NCBI RefSeq assembly: GCF_001591585.1
Contig: NZ_BCVE01000002.1
Span: 124,001-188,000 of the forward strand
Direction of reading: 5' to 3'
DNA length: 64,000 nucleotides
DNA from: Niallia circulans NBRC 13626
GTDB lineage: Bacteria > Bacillota > Bacilli > Bacillales > Cytobacillaceae
Each line of letters begins with the position of its first letter. The first letter of the stretch is position 1. The notes beneath the pieces are model-generated. The model was not told the origin of the DNA and did not search any database. It saw only the letters and a program-made list of their open reading frames with translations. Shown here piece after piece: positions 48,097 to 57,441 of this stretch. Made by a program: the position numbers and the translations under genes.

Positions 48097-49449
48097 TTAA
48101 AAAGGGTTAAATGGTAATTTAAATTTACCTTTTTTCTTGCCTTTTTGACCCATATTGGTCATTTGCTTCATCATTTTTTTCATATCATCAAACTGTTTTA
48201 AAAGTCGATTTACTTCTGGAACCGTTCTTCCGCTTCCTTTCGCAATACGCTTTCTTCTGCCAGAATTGATAATTTCAGGATGCTCTTTTTCTTGCTTTGT
48301 CATGGACTTAATGATTGCCTCAACATGGGCAATTTGCTTTTCATCCACCTTCATATTATTTAAGCCTTTGATTTTGTTCGCACCTGGCATCATTTTTAAT
48401 AATTCGTCCAGCGGCCCCATACTTCTAACTTGGCTTAAGGAATCAAGAAAATCATCAAAGGTAAATGAATCAGACTTCATTTTCTTTTCTAACTCTCTTG
48501 CTTTTTCTTCATCTACATTAATTTGTGCTTTTTCGATTAAGCTTAGGACATCGCCCATTCCTAAGATTCTGGAAGCCATTCTCTCAGGGTGAAACGCTTC
48601 AAGCGCATCCATTTTTTCTCCCAAACCAACAAATTTAATTGGTGTATTTGTAACAGAACGAATAGAAAGTGCTGCTCCCCCGCGTGTATCCCCATCAAGT
48701 TTTGTTAAAACAACTCCCGTTAATCCTAACTGCTCGTTAAAACTGCCAGCTACGTTAACAGCATCCTGCCCTGTCATTGCATCGACAACGAGTAATATTT
48801 CTTCTGGGTTTGCAAGTTCTTTGATCTGCTTTAATTCATCCATTAGTGCTTCGTCTACATGAAGGCGACCAGCTGTATCAATTAAAACATAATCATGATG
48901 ATCTTCTTTTGCTTTTTCAATTGCTTGTTTTGCAATTTCAACTGGACTAACTTGATCTCCTAGTGAAAATACCGGAAAATCAAGCTGCTTTCCTAAAGTT
49001 TGCAATTGCTTAATCGCAGCAGGACGATAAATATCTGCAGCTACCAATAACGGATTACGATTATGTTTTTTACGCAATAAATTCGCAAGCTTACCAGTAG
49101 TTGTTGTTTTACCTGCCCCTTGTAGTCCGACCATCATAACAACAGTTGGAGGGCGCTTACTAACGCCAATTTTACTTTCTTCTCCACCCATTAATTCAGT
49201 AAGTTCTTCTTTTACTACTTTAATAACTTGTTGTCCAGGAGTTAAGCTTTTTAGCACTTCCTGTCCAACTGCACGCTCACTTACTTTTTTGACAAAGTCT
49301 TTTACCACTTTAAAGTTAACGTCCGCTTCAAGGAGTGCAAGACGAACTTCACGCATCATTTCTTTAACATCCGCTTCATTTACTTTCCCTTTTCCGCGGA
49401 TTTTTTGCATCGTGTTCTGCAGTCGGTCAGCTAAACCTTCAAATGCCAT
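48097..49449 (-). CDS. ffh: Signal recognition particle protein Ffh
   Basis: SRP GTPase that targets nascent membrane and secreted proteins to FtsY. The 450-residue product has the N domain (about 1-85), G domain with GLQGAGKTTTTGKLA, DIYRPAAIKQL, DTAGRL, TKLDGD, and a C-terminal Met-rich M domain (about 320-440, MTKQEKEHPEIINSGRRKRIAKGSG for 4.5S RNA binding). It starts 12 bases after ylxM. Confidence 0.98.
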   Translation of the reverse strand: MAFEGLADRLQNTMQKIRGKGKVNEADVKEMMREVRLALLEADVNFKVVKDFVKKVSERAVGQEVLKSLTPGQQVIKVVKEELTELMGGEESKIGVSKRPPTVVMMVGLQGAGKTTTTGKLANLLRKKHNRNPLLVAADIYRPAAIKQLQTLGKQLDFPVFSLGDQVSPVEIAKQAIEKAKEDHHDYVLIDTAGRLHVDEALMDELKQIKELANPEEILLVVDAMTGQDAVNVAGSFNEQLGLTGVVLTKLDGDTRGGAALSIRSVTNTPIKFVGLGEKMDALEAFHPERMASRILGMGDVLSLIEKAQINVDEEKARELEKKMKSDSFTFDDFLDSLSQVRSMGPLDELLKMMPGANKIKGLNNMKVDEKQIAHVEAIIKSMTKQEKEHPEIINSGRRKRIAKGSGRTVPEVNRLLKQFDDMKKMMKQMTNMGQKGKKKGKFKLPFNPF

Positions 49450-49461
49450 ACGTCAGCCTCC

Positions 49462-49794
49462 TTAATCTAATTTCTCTAGTTCCTCTACTGCTTCTCGCAA
49501 CGCAGATATAGATAAGGTATCATGTTCTAGCATTTTTTTCATCTTTTCAAAAAGAACTTGACGTTCCTGAAATTTCTGAAGTAACACTAACTTATTCTCA
49601 TATTCTTCTAGCATTGCTTCCGTACGTTTAATGTTGTCATACACCGCTTGCCGGCTTACATTGTACTCCGCAGCAATCTCCCCAAGAGAGTAATCATCCA
49701 AATAGTAAAGAGACATATAGCTTCGTTGCTTCGGTGTTAACAACGACTGATAAAAATCAAATAAATAATTCATTCTCGTTGTTTTCTCAAGCAT
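49462..49794 (-). CDS. ylxM: YlxM family DNA-binding protein
   Basis: A 110-residue helix-turn-helix protein conserved upstream of ffh and possibly linked to SRP regulation. It resembles sigma region 4: [39 protein letters not shown] (about residues 19-57), then a helical tail. The ATG at 49794 gives the same length as B. subtilis YlxM. The frame is open 24 codons further upstream through the promoter. In B. subtilis ftsY lies directly upstream; here it is 14 kb away. Confidence 0.95.
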   Translation of the reverse strand: MLEKTTRMNYLFDFYQSLLTPKQRSYMSLYYLDDYSLGEIAAEYNVSRQAVYDNIKRTEAMLEEYENKLVLLQKFQERQVLFEKMKKMLEHDTLSISALREAVEELEKLD

Positions 49795-49837
49795 CGAATA
49801 ATACCCCCGTGTTAAGTCAAAAGCCTTTACATCGACT

Positions 49838-49866
49838 ATTTTACACACCCCCAAAAAAGATGTCAA
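49838..49866 (-). promoter_or_regulatory. Sigma-A-type promoter of ylxM-ffh
   Basis: Minus strand -35 TTGACA (49861-49866, perfect), 17-bp spacer, -10 TAAAAT (49838-49843) preceded by TGTG. It lies about 12 bases from the first repeat copy, so ylxM-ffh keeps its own promoter next to the inserted material. Confidence 0.75.
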
Positions 49867-49878
49867 GAAAATATCTTT

Positions 49879-49940
49879 ACAAATCGAAAAGCGGAAGCGC
49901 CTTGGTTATCGTTGTACAAACTGGTAGGTGTCTTACTGAG
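49879..49940. repeat. 62-bp direct repeat, copy 1
   Basis: Begins ACAAATCGAAAAGCGGAAGC and ends TCTTACTGAG; 59 of 62 bases match copy 2 at 50034. The opening AAAAGCGGAAGCGCC and the intervening segment (49987-50033, GC-richer, with GGAAGCGGCGGGAAGCCC) resemble a dispersed intergenic repeat seen across Bacillaceae. Confidence 0.8.
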
Positions 49941-50033
49941 ATAAAGGAAACACAGCGAAAGACAGTGAACTGATGTTGACTTATCGTAGGGAAGCGGCGG
50001 GAAGCCCATCAGCCCCTGGACACTCGGAGCCGG

Positions 50034-50095
50034 ACAAATCGAAAAGCGGAAGCGACTTGGTTATCGTTGTACAAACTGGTAATTGTCTTACTGAG
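50034..50095. repeat. 62-bp direct repeat, copy 2
   Basis: Second copy, exactly 155 bp after the first, with three base differences. The two copies bracket the GC-rich core and suggest a tandem or recombination-derived arrangement. Confidence 0.8.
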
Positions 50096-50204
50096 CATCT
50101 ATAAATGAGATAAGTTTTTTTGACATAAAATACACATAGGTTTTACTAAGCTTCTCTGTTACCTTTTTCTCCTCTTTCCCGATTAAGTCCATATAATTGT
50201 GTAA

Positions 50205-50396
50205 AAAGAATCCGTAATTAATTTTGATATAGAAGCGATTACGAAATCTTCTATCGTTTTAGTATTAAATGAACTTATGGAAAAAGAGCGTGACCTCTAT
50301 CTAAATGCCAATTCTTATGAACGTTCTGCCGACCGACGTGATTACCTTAAAGGCTATTATGAGCCAGAAAAAAGACACCTTATAAAAGCTGCCTAA
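50205..50396 (+). pseudogene. IS256-family transposase remnant (N-terminal fragment)
   Basis: The only recognisable plus-strand coding trace in the window. Reading 50205-50396 gives a 63-residue fragment with LVLNELMEKERDLYLN, NSYERSADRRDYLKGYY, the hallmark N-terminal region of IS256-type transposases. A stop lies just upstream of the fragment, part of the N-terminus (between FDIEAI and SSIVLVL) seems deleted, and after GYYE the sequence no longer fits and ends at a stop. The DDE catalytic domain is absent and no terminal inverted repeats were found. Confidence 0.8.
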
Positions 50397-50491
50397 TCAA
50401 ACGTTTCATATATCTCTTTTCTGGAGGACTCTATCTTTGAATATTAAAATTAATATTTCTAAAAAATTGCTAGATTCATAATTCTAGAATT

Positions 50492-50770
50492 TCAATGATC
50501 TCGTAGCCTCTTTTGCATCTGTTTTATCAGCAGTTTGTGGTGCATTTCAGTTCTGTTTTCTATCCCATACATTAGTTTGTTTTTATTAACTACACTATAT
50601 AAATCGCCTATACCAATTGCATTTCCTAGTTCATGTGTAGCCGTTACGGTGTTTTTTTGCAGTAGTTCTACCATTATTTTTACTTCCGCTATCAAATCTG
50701 CTCCATCAATAGCCTCTTCGAAGGAATAAGTTAGATAACTCCAAATAAACTATAGTAGTTTGTTGCTCAT
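50492..50770 (-). pseudogene. Small unknown gene interrupted by an amber codon
   Basis: ATG at 50770 has an excellent AAAGGAGAGAG binding site, but codon 7 is TAG (50750-50752). The same frame then stays open for 85 codons to 50492. The readable part includes TYSFEEAIDGADLIAEVKIMVELL and HELGNAIGIGDLYSVVNKN, so it looks like a real protein of about 92 residues. I do not recognise the family; the size and isolated position would suit an immunity or phage-type protein, which is speculation. A restart without a good binding site is possible. Confidence 0.5.
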
Positions 50771-50962
50771 GTCTCTCTCCTTTTTTTTGACCATTTCCTC
50801 TATTCCAAAATATTACAATATTAGTTTATTATACCCTAGAATTAAAAGAATCTAAATTAAGTTGTAACATTGTAGTTAAGGAATTTAACACATTATTTCG
50901 GACTTGACTTCTTGCCCCTTGCTCGGTCACAGATGGTACTTCTCTATTACCTTTTCCACCTC

Positions 50963-51000
50963 AAAAAACTGCAGACAATCAATAAAGTTTGTCTGCAGTT
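50963..51000 (-). terminator. Intrinsic terminator after the VWA/MoxR operon
   Basis: A 12-bp perfect stem (50967-50978 with 50989-51000), 10-base loop, and six T residues on the minus strand, 16 bases past the stop at 51016. Confidence 0.9.
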
Positions 51001-51015
51001 TCATACCAATCTGAT

Positions 51016-53775
51016 TCATCGCTTTTTCTTCCGCTTCATTTGTAATAATTGTTCCAAATGATTTTCGCTGTCTACCTTTTCCGTCTTTATCTTCTCTCGC
51101 GGTTTTTCTTGCTTTTGTTTCGGTTCTCTGCTTGAAACATCTTTCTTTAAAGCAACTGGTCTTTCTTTAGGTGCTCCACTTTTTTTCTTCTCTATAGAAG
51201 ATATTCGATTCTTTTGACGCTTACCTCTTTTTCTCTTTTCAAAGACAGGGAAAAATTTCACTGGTAATCCAAGTCTTCTAATAGCAATTTCGAAAAATAG
51301 AAGCAGGAAGCTAATCAGCAGCAAGATTTCGGTAATTTCCTGCTTTTGTTTAACTGGATCCTTTAACGGACGAAACGCTTGTGATTCTTTCTCCAGCTGA
51401 GATCCGTTAGTTATCGCCAGAAGCTCAGCAAGCTTTTCTTTATTTGCTCCGGTAATTAAATATTCGTCTGAATAGGGAACGGTAAATCCTGATTGGTAAA
51501 CAGTAACGTTTCCGTCCTCATCTGTTTGTTTAACATGAATAAAATAAAGACCTGGATCATCGTCAACATCCACTTCATATTTTCCTGGAGCAATCATTTT
51601 TGTATTTCCTTCCACCGTATCTCCTCTTTCGGAAATAATGGTTGTTTCAATCGGAAGCATCGATAAATGATCAGCGGTTATCGATAGATAGGTTCGGTCT
51701 TTCGCTTTTTCAACGGATAAAGAATATGCTTCCGAATCGTACTGTGGCAGGGTATTTGCGACCATTTTTGTCATAAAACTACTCCATTGGTTCCAACGCG
51801 CCCAATCTCCTGCCCACATACCATTTACATCAGAAGTGAAAGCTATTGCCTTACCTAAACCGTATTGCCATTCCGCTAGAACAGGATCTTTTTTTGTACT
51901 CTCAATTGGAACGGTGCTTTCTGATTTTGGCGTTGTTGCGATATAGGCATTCATTTTTGGTACCCCTTTACTAAACAAGGAATCCCATCCGTAGCCAGAC
52001 TTTATTTGAGGATAAAACGGATTATCCTCAATATAAGTTCTTGTCGCCATAACAGTTTCTCTTGATAGAATCGAAGGAATTACCGAAGAATCCTGTACAT
52101 CATAAAAACGTCCAGCTCCCATTTCCGCTAATTCTTCTAATAAATTCCGATCTGCATCCGCCCCCAAAGCCACTGTTGAAATTGTAACGTTTTTCTTGCT
52201 GCCATTATTAATTAACTCTTCATAATTATTATTCGTTGCAGATTGTCCATCTGTTAGCAAAATAATATGTTTTCTTTTTACATCTAAATCACTGATTTGC
52301 TCATAGGCTTCCAGTAATGACCCATAAATTTCGGTTCCGCCGCCAACTGGGACAGAACGAATCTTCTCTACAACTTCCTCTTTATTTTTCAAAGGTTCAG
52401 GTTCTACAATAACCCACGGTTTATCATCAAAAGCTATAAATCCTAATGTATCAGTCTCTTGAAGCAATTCTACAGTCCGAGCTGCTGCTTCTTTTGCTAA
52501 CGAAAATTTCGATCCGTCCATGCTTCCCGAACGGTCCAAAACAATCATTAATGCCAGTGAGGGCATTTCCTTTTTCCCTTTTATATCCATATCAACAGGC
52601 AATAATTTTTCGATAGGGGTTTGAAAATATCCTCCTAACCCGAAACTGTTTTCTCCACCCGTCATGAGAAAACCGACACCAAAGTCTTTAACGCTTTTTT
52701 CAATAAGACTCATTTGCTTTTCCGTAATATCTGTTGCTGCAATATTATTAAAAATAATCGACTGATAGTTTAAATAGCCAGAAAGCACAGTAGGAAGCTG
52801 AATAGAGGAACGAACCTCTACTTTATACCCAGCAGCTTCTAATGCTTGAACAAATGCTTCATTGGGACTATTTTGCACTACTAAAATTTTCGGAATGGTT
52901 TTAACCGTATTGACAACCTGAAGCTTGTTATTTTCAGCATAGGCATCATTCATAAGTTCAACTTCTGCTTTATATGTTACCAAGCCAGTCTGTTTTACAG
53001 GAAACTGAATAGGGATTACATTTGTACCTTCTTTCACTTTGATAGACTTTGAGACAATTTTATGATTATTTTCATAAAAATGTAGTAATCCCGTTTTCGC
53101 CTTATTACTTTCAATTGTTACAGAAACATTTGCTTGTTCCCCTTCAAATAAAGTGGACGGCACTTCTACATCTGTAACAGCAGTATCTTCATATAAAGAG
53201 GGCTCAAGCAGCACAGTGTCTAATTCAATGGAGCGGTTTTTTAATAATTTTGCCGCTTCAGTAAGATTTCCCATCGTTTCGTTCCCGTCGGTAAACAGTA
53301 TAATCCTACCGCCGCTATTATTGGAAAAAACACTGCTGGCAAGGTTAAGCGCCCCTTCAATATTTGTGTGGTCTTTGCCTAACTCCTCATTCCATTTCGG
53401 AAAACGAAGTTCATCTTTGCCCATCATTTGCTCTATAGTTGTTTTTTCTCCGAAGGAAAGAACACTATAGAGATCTTTTTCTTTTTTATATCGCAAGCTT
53501 TTTTCCAGCCATTCAAGCTGCTGCTCTCCTGCATCTTGTACACTTGCACTGCGATCCATCAGAAAAACAACTTGGTTTTCTTTTTGCGGCAGAACTATTT
53601 GTGGAATGGCAAGCGCAAGAATTAATAGAGAAAAAATCAAGCTTCTTAAAAAGAGAATAACTTGTCTTTCTTTTCTATTTGACATCATCCTTGATTGTTT
53701 CCAGTACCGATAAAGAAGAAAGACAATAGGAAGAAAAATTAATAGAATGAATGGGTATTTAAACTCTATCTGCAC
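51016..53775 (-). CDS. Large membrane protein with two VWA domains
   Basis: A 919-residue membrane protein, last gene of the ABC/MoxR/VWA block. Two N-terminal membrane helices (about 8-24 and 42-62) are followed by a first VWA-like domain (VVFLMDRSASV, about 68-190), a beta region, and a glutamine-amidotransferase-like segment (about 295-400, with MTGGENSFGLGGY). A second VWA domain follows with a complete metal site motif LDRSGSMDG (about 413-590), then a further beta domain, a C-terminal membrane helix (about 815-835) and a Lys-rich cytoplasmic tail. VWA proteins next to MoxR ATPases are usually partners. Its start overlaps the preceding gene by 17 bases. Confidence 0.88.
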   Translation of the reverse strand: MQIEFKYPFILLIFLPIVFLLYRYWKQSRMMSNRKERQVILFLRSLIFSLLILALAIPQIVLPQKENQVVFLMDRSASVQDAGEQQLEWLEKSLRYKKEKDLYSVLSFGEKTTIEQMMGKDELRFPKWNEELGKDHTNIEGALNLASSVFSNNSGGRIILFTDGNETMGNLTEAAKLLKNRSIELDTVLLEPSLYEDTAVTDVEVPSTLFEGEQANVSVTIESNKAKTGLLHFYENNHKIVSKSIKVKEGTNVIPIQFPVKQTGLVTYKAEVELMNDAYAENNKLQVVNTVKTIPKILVVQNSPNEAFVQALEAAGYKVEVRSSIQLPTVLSGYLNYQSIIFNNIAATDITEKQMSLIEKSVKDFGVGFLMTGGENSFGLGGYFQTPIEKLLPVDMDIKGKKEMPSLALMIVLDRSGSMDGSKFSLAKEAAARTVELLQETDTLGFIAFDDKPWVIVEPEPLKNKEEVVEKIRSVPVGGGTEIYGSLLEAYEQISDLDVKRKHIILLTDGQSATNNNYEELINNGSKKNVTISTVALGADADRNLLEELAEMGAGRFYDVQDSSVIPSILSRETVMATRTYIEDNPFYPQIKSGYGWDSLFSKGVPKMNAYIATTPKSESTVPIESTKKDPVLAEWQYGLGKAIAFTSDVNGMWAGDWARWNQWSSFMTKMVANTLPQYDSEAYSLSVEKAKDRTYLSITADHLSMLPIETTIISERGDTVEGNTKMIAPGKYEVDVDDDPGLYFIHVKQTDEDGNVTVYQSGFTVPYSDEYLITGANKEKLAELLAITNGSQLEKESQAFRPLKDPVKQKQEITEILLLISFLLLFFEIAIRRLGLPVKFFPVFEKRKRGKRQKNRISSIEKKKSGAPKERPVALKKDVSSREPKQKQEKPREKIKTEKVDSENHLEQLLQMKRKKKR

Positions 53776-55531
53776 GTCGATACACCTCCCATTCCATACA
53801 TAAAGTGATCAGCGCAAGCAAACATAAAATATACCATAACCAATCATTCTGCGTTTTTGTCATTTCATTGCCTATTAGTTTATCTTCATTTAGAACAAAC
53901 GACTTTTGCGTAGCAGTCGTCTTCTCTCGATCATCTAGATTTACTGAAAAATAAAGAATTTCAGAGCCATTTGTCAATTGATAAACACCAGGCAGCTTTG
54001 GTGCTTGGAAACCATCATCCAATGAGAAGGTTCTCACTAATTGGTCGCTTTCATTATAAATATCCCACTCTGTTTCTTTGCTTGTTAAATGAATGGTCCG
54101 CGATTCTAATGGCTGAAAATCACCAACATAATTGGATTGAGAAGAAAGCCATTGATACATATTATATAAAAAGATCGGAAAACTTGGATGTAATGGCCAA
54201 TCACTATCTTTTAAGTCAAATTGAATAGCTATAGCGGGCTGATTATTCCATTCACCTTTTTGAATTAACGGCAGTTCTCCACTTTTAACAATGGGTTTCA
54301 TCGTTTTCATTGTCTGCTTCGTTGCACTTGTGATAAAAACATCCTTCATATCGACATGTAAAAGTAGTTCATCCTCACTTGGTTCTATCACTGTTTGCAC
54401 TTCTTCTTTTTTTCCACCTGTAAAGAAGAAAACAAATGGGCCTTCGATATGTTCGGGTAACGCAGAACCAGATAATAGGAAAATACCATCCTGTTTTGTG
54501 AGAAAATCTTCTTTATTCTCCATTTGGATAACTTGAAGACCGATCGCCTCAAATCCTTTTACCAAAAAAGGATTCATTTCATTATCAGTATACATAGTTG
54601 TTGCCTGTTTATTTAATACAGCGGTTTGCATATTATCAACTAAAAAATCATCTGTTACATTAAGTTGGGCACTGTAATAAGATTTCTCAGGAAGATCGTT
54701 TATCGCAATTACTTTTCTTTCCTTTGGCTCTAATTCAATATCTTGTTGATAAAGCACTGTTTTTTCACTTTCAACTTGAAAAGGTATTGTTTTTTGGGAA
54801 TCTGTTTGGTTTTCCACCATCGCAATTCCCGCTATTTTATCGGCATTTTTTGATACACCAAAAGATAAAATTGAAACATTTTCTGCTTTTTCCTGCTCTT
54901 GATTATGTACTTTTACATAAAAAGAATCGATATTTTTTATTCTTTCCTTCTCTACCCCATCCGAAAAAATATGAATGGCCGTTTTACCCTCTTTCGCTAG
55001 ACTTGCCGTCAGCTCTGTTGCACTTTGCCAGTCTTCATGTGTATAGGAAAGTTCTAGCCCTTTGATTGCGGCACTTATTTTATCTCGCTCTGACTCATTA
55101 TGCAGAAGTATTTGAGGACGATCATTTACCTCTAAAATCGTAACGGCTTGATTTTTCTGAAGACCTTTCATCATTTCGAGTGCTTCTTTTTTACTATCTT
55201 CTAAACGGTTAGAGCTACTACCATTCGCGGCCATCGAAGCCGAGGTATCAAATAAGAATATGATTTGCTCCCCTTTCATCGTTTCTTTAGCAAAATATGG
55301 TCCTACTAATGCAAACATCAAGAGTAGCAAGCATAGAAGCTGCAGCCAGAATAGAACATTATTTTGCCATTTATGAAACCAGGAGGATGCCCTCATTTCC
55401 TTAAGAACTTCCTCCCAAAGTAAATTGGAGGGGATAGTTTGTTTTGTATATTTTTTGCGAAAAAAATATATTAGGATGAATAATCCAATAAAAATTAGCA
55501 GCAAAAAATAATAGGGTTGTGCTAAATGCAT
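53759..55531 (-). CDS. BatA-like membrane protein with VWA domain
   Basis: A 590-residue protein with the aerotolerance/BatA N-terminus: a helix at about 9-26, QTIPSNLLWEEVLKEM, then a second helix (about 57-77). A VWA domain follows with metal site motif FDTSASMA (about 90-98), a long extracytoplasmic part, and a C-terminal membrane helix (about 560-580, WLWYILCLLALITLCMEW). The ATG at 55531 follows AAGGAGAG; the open frame upstream is spurious. It lies 34 bases after the DUF58 gene. Confidence 0.88.
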   Translation of the reverse strand: MHLAQPYYFLLLIFIGLFILIYFFRKKYTKQTIPSNLLWEEVLKEMRASSWFHKWQNNVLFWLQLLCLLLLMFALVGPYFAKETMKGEQIIFLFDTSASMAANGSSSNRLEDSKKEALEMMKGLQKNQAVTILEVNDRPQILLHNESERDKISAAIKGLELSYTHEDWQSATELTASLAKEGKTAIHIFSDGVEKERIKNIDSFYVKVHNQEQEKAENVSILSFGVSKNADKIAGIAMVENQTDSQKTIPFQVESEKTVLYQQDIELEPKERKVIAINDLPEKSYYSAQLNVTDDFLVDNMQTAVLNKQATTMYTDNEMNPFLVKGFEAIGLQVIQMENKEDFLTKQDGIFLLSGSALPEHIEGPFVFFFTGGKKEEVQTVIEPSEDELLLHVDMKDVFITSATKQTMKTMKPIVKSGELPLIQKGEWNNQPAIAIQFDLKDSDWPLHPSFPIFLYNMYQWLSSQSNYVGDFQPLESRTIHLTSKETEWDIYNESDQLVRTFSLDDGFQAPKLPGVYQLTNGSEILYFSVNLDDREKTTATQKSFVLNEDKLIGNEMTKTQNDWLWYILCLLALITLCMEWEVYRRADRV

Positions 55532-55565
55532 TTTGTCTCTCCTTTTGGCTCGTAATGAAAAAGAA

Positions 55566-56426
55566 TTATTGAACCAATCCAGCAAACGCCAGTTCTCGTA
55601 AAATAATCGTTTGGATATCCAGTTTATCGCTGATTTGGCAATAACGGATACCATTTGTAGCACAAAGAACTTCTAGTTCTTGATTATGCTGATCGAGTCT
55701 TTTTCTATAAAGTGTTTTAATCGAGCTATTTAGACTTACATCCACGGTTTTTCCATTTTCACTATCGACTAATTGTATGTCACCAGATAGATTCGGATGA
55801 ATCTCGCTCTCACTTAGTAATTGAATCAGCCATATTTGCTGATTGCGGTATTTTAATCGTTTAAAACTTTCCTCAAATAATGGCAAAGCTTCTAAACCGT
55901 CTGTTATCAAAATAATCATTTGTGTCGGCGCTTTTATAGAACTGCTTAATGATTGTGTGAAGCTTTCATTAATCGTCTGCTCCTTTACATCAACAATCTC
56001 ATAAAAGGTTCGTTTATTATGAACTGAACCTTTGCGATGAAAGGAATGCTTTGTAGAAACAACAGAAAAACTCAGTCTATCTTCATGGGATAATGTGATA
56101 TAAGCTAAGCCTGCTGCTAATTCTCTTGCTAGCTCCCACTTGGAAGGTATTTGTTTCATTGAGGCAGTCCCATCAAGGAAGATACTAACTGATATCTCCT
56201 TTTCATCTTGAAATCTTTTAATATATGGCTTATTAGTTCGGCCATATACATTCCAATCGATTTGGCGAATATCATCACCAGGATGATAGATTTTATAATC
56301 AGCAAAATCCAAGGAGGTTCCGTGAATATGAGATTTTCTTCGACCATTCTGCATTCCTGCACCCTTCGTCGAAACTTGCAGTCTTTTTCGGTTCATTCTT
56401 GCTAATAAGGAATGATAGTTCTTCAT
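55566..56426 (-). CDS. DUF58 domain protein
   Basis: A 286-residue soluble protein with the DUF58 signature YHPGDDIRQIDWNVYGRT (about 48-65) inside a VWA-like fold (SVSIFLDGTASM; IILITDG). DUF58 proteins are regularly encoded between MoxR and VWA proteins, and this is the case here. It overlaps the MoxR gene by 4 bases. Its biochemical role is unknown. Confidence 0.92.
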   Translation of the reverse strand: MKNYHSLLARMNRKRLQVSTKGAGMQNGRRKSHIHGTSLDFADYKIYHPGDDIRQIDWNVYGRTNKPYIKRFQDEKEISVSIFLDGTASMKQIPSKWELARELAAGLAYITLSHEDRLSFSVVSTKHSFHRKGSVHNKRTFYEIVDVKEQTINESFTQSLSSSIKAPTQMIILITDGLEALPLFEESFKRLKYRNQQIWLIQLLSESEIHPNLSGDIQLVDSENGKTVDVSLNSSIKTLYRKRLDQHNQELEVLCATNGIRYCQISDKLDIQTIILRELAFAGLVQ

Positions 56427-57433
56427 CGTCCCTTCCCTGCTTCAATGCGTAATGTTTTTTCCAAAATATCTTCCATAATTTGATCAGTCGTAATGCCCGC
56501 AATTTCCCCTTCAAAATTAAGCAAAATTCGATGTCTAAACACTGGTAGTGCCGCATAACGCAAATCTGCCATGGAGACATGCAATCTTCCAGAAGCTAAT
56601 GCTCTTGCTTTTGCCATGTTTACTAAGGACTGCAGTCCCCTCGGACCGCTCCCTGCCTGAATATACTTATTTCCTAATTCTGTCGCATCCTCCGAACCAG
56701 GATGAGTGGCAGAAACAATATTGACAGCAATATCTAAAATATCATCCGCAACGAGAATTTGTTTGACAAGACTTTGTAAATGAAGAATATCCTCTACAGA
56801 GGCAACACGCGTTAATACAGTTGACTCCGTTCCAGTAGTCTTTTTAATAATGGCTTTTAGTTCTTCTTTTGACGGATAAGTAACATGCAATTTACATAGA
56901 AACCGATCTAACTGAGCTTCCGGCAATGGATAAGTTCCCTCCATATCAAGGGGATTTTGTGTTGCCAATACAAAAAATGGCGCTGCTAATTTTTTCGTTT
57001 CCCCCATAATGGTGACTGTTTTCTCCCCCATCGCTTCCAATAAAGCACTTTGCGTTTTCGGTGTTGCACGGTTAATTTCATCTGCAAGAACAATATGCTT
57101 AAATAAAGGTCCTTCATGAAAATGAAATTGTTGTTTTCCTTTATTATCAGGCTGCAGCACCATCGTACCAGTAATATCTGCTGGCATTAAATCTGGCGTA
57201 AACTGAATTCGCGCGAAGGATAAGTCCATGACTTCCGAAATAGTGCGAATCATCATCGTCTTTCCAAGACCTGGAAGTCCTTCTAAAAGTACATGTCCAC
57301 CTGCCAGCATACTCCAAAGTACCTCATCAGTAATTTTTTCCTGTCCGACAATGAATTTGCCAATCTCCTCTTTCACCTTTTTAAGCAAAGCCTCTGCTTG
57401 GATAAAATCCTGTTCCACTAGTTCTTTTTCCAT
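56423..57433 (-). CDS. MoxR-family AAA+ ATPase
   Basis: A 336-residue AAA+ ATPase of the MoxR branch, thought to act as a chaperone for VWA-domain partners. Walker A is EGLPGLGKTMM (about 53-63), with the MoxR-typical FTPDLMPADITGT, Walker B IVLADEINRATPKTQSALLEAM, sensor 1 VLATQNP, and a C-terminal lid with PGSEDATELGNKYIQAGSGPRG. It follows the 57442 gene by 8 bases. Confidence 0.95.
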   Translation of the reverse strand: MEKELVEQDFIQAEALLKKVKEEIGKFIVGQEKITDEVLWSMLAGGHVLLEGLPGLGKTMMIRTISEVMDLSFARIQFTPDLMPADITGTMVLQPDNKGKQQFHFHEGPLFKHIVLADEINRATPKTQSALLEAMGEKTVTIMGETKKLAAPFFVLATQNPLDMEGTYPLPEAQLDRFLCKLHVTYPSKEELKAIIKKTTGTESTVLTRVASVEDILHLQSLVKQILVADDILDIAVNIVSATHPGSEDATELGNKYIQAGSGPRGLQSLVNMAKARALASGRLHVSMADLRYAALPVFRHRILLNFEGEIAGITTDQIMEDILEKTLRIEAGKGR

Positions 57434-57441
57434 CTTTTCCC

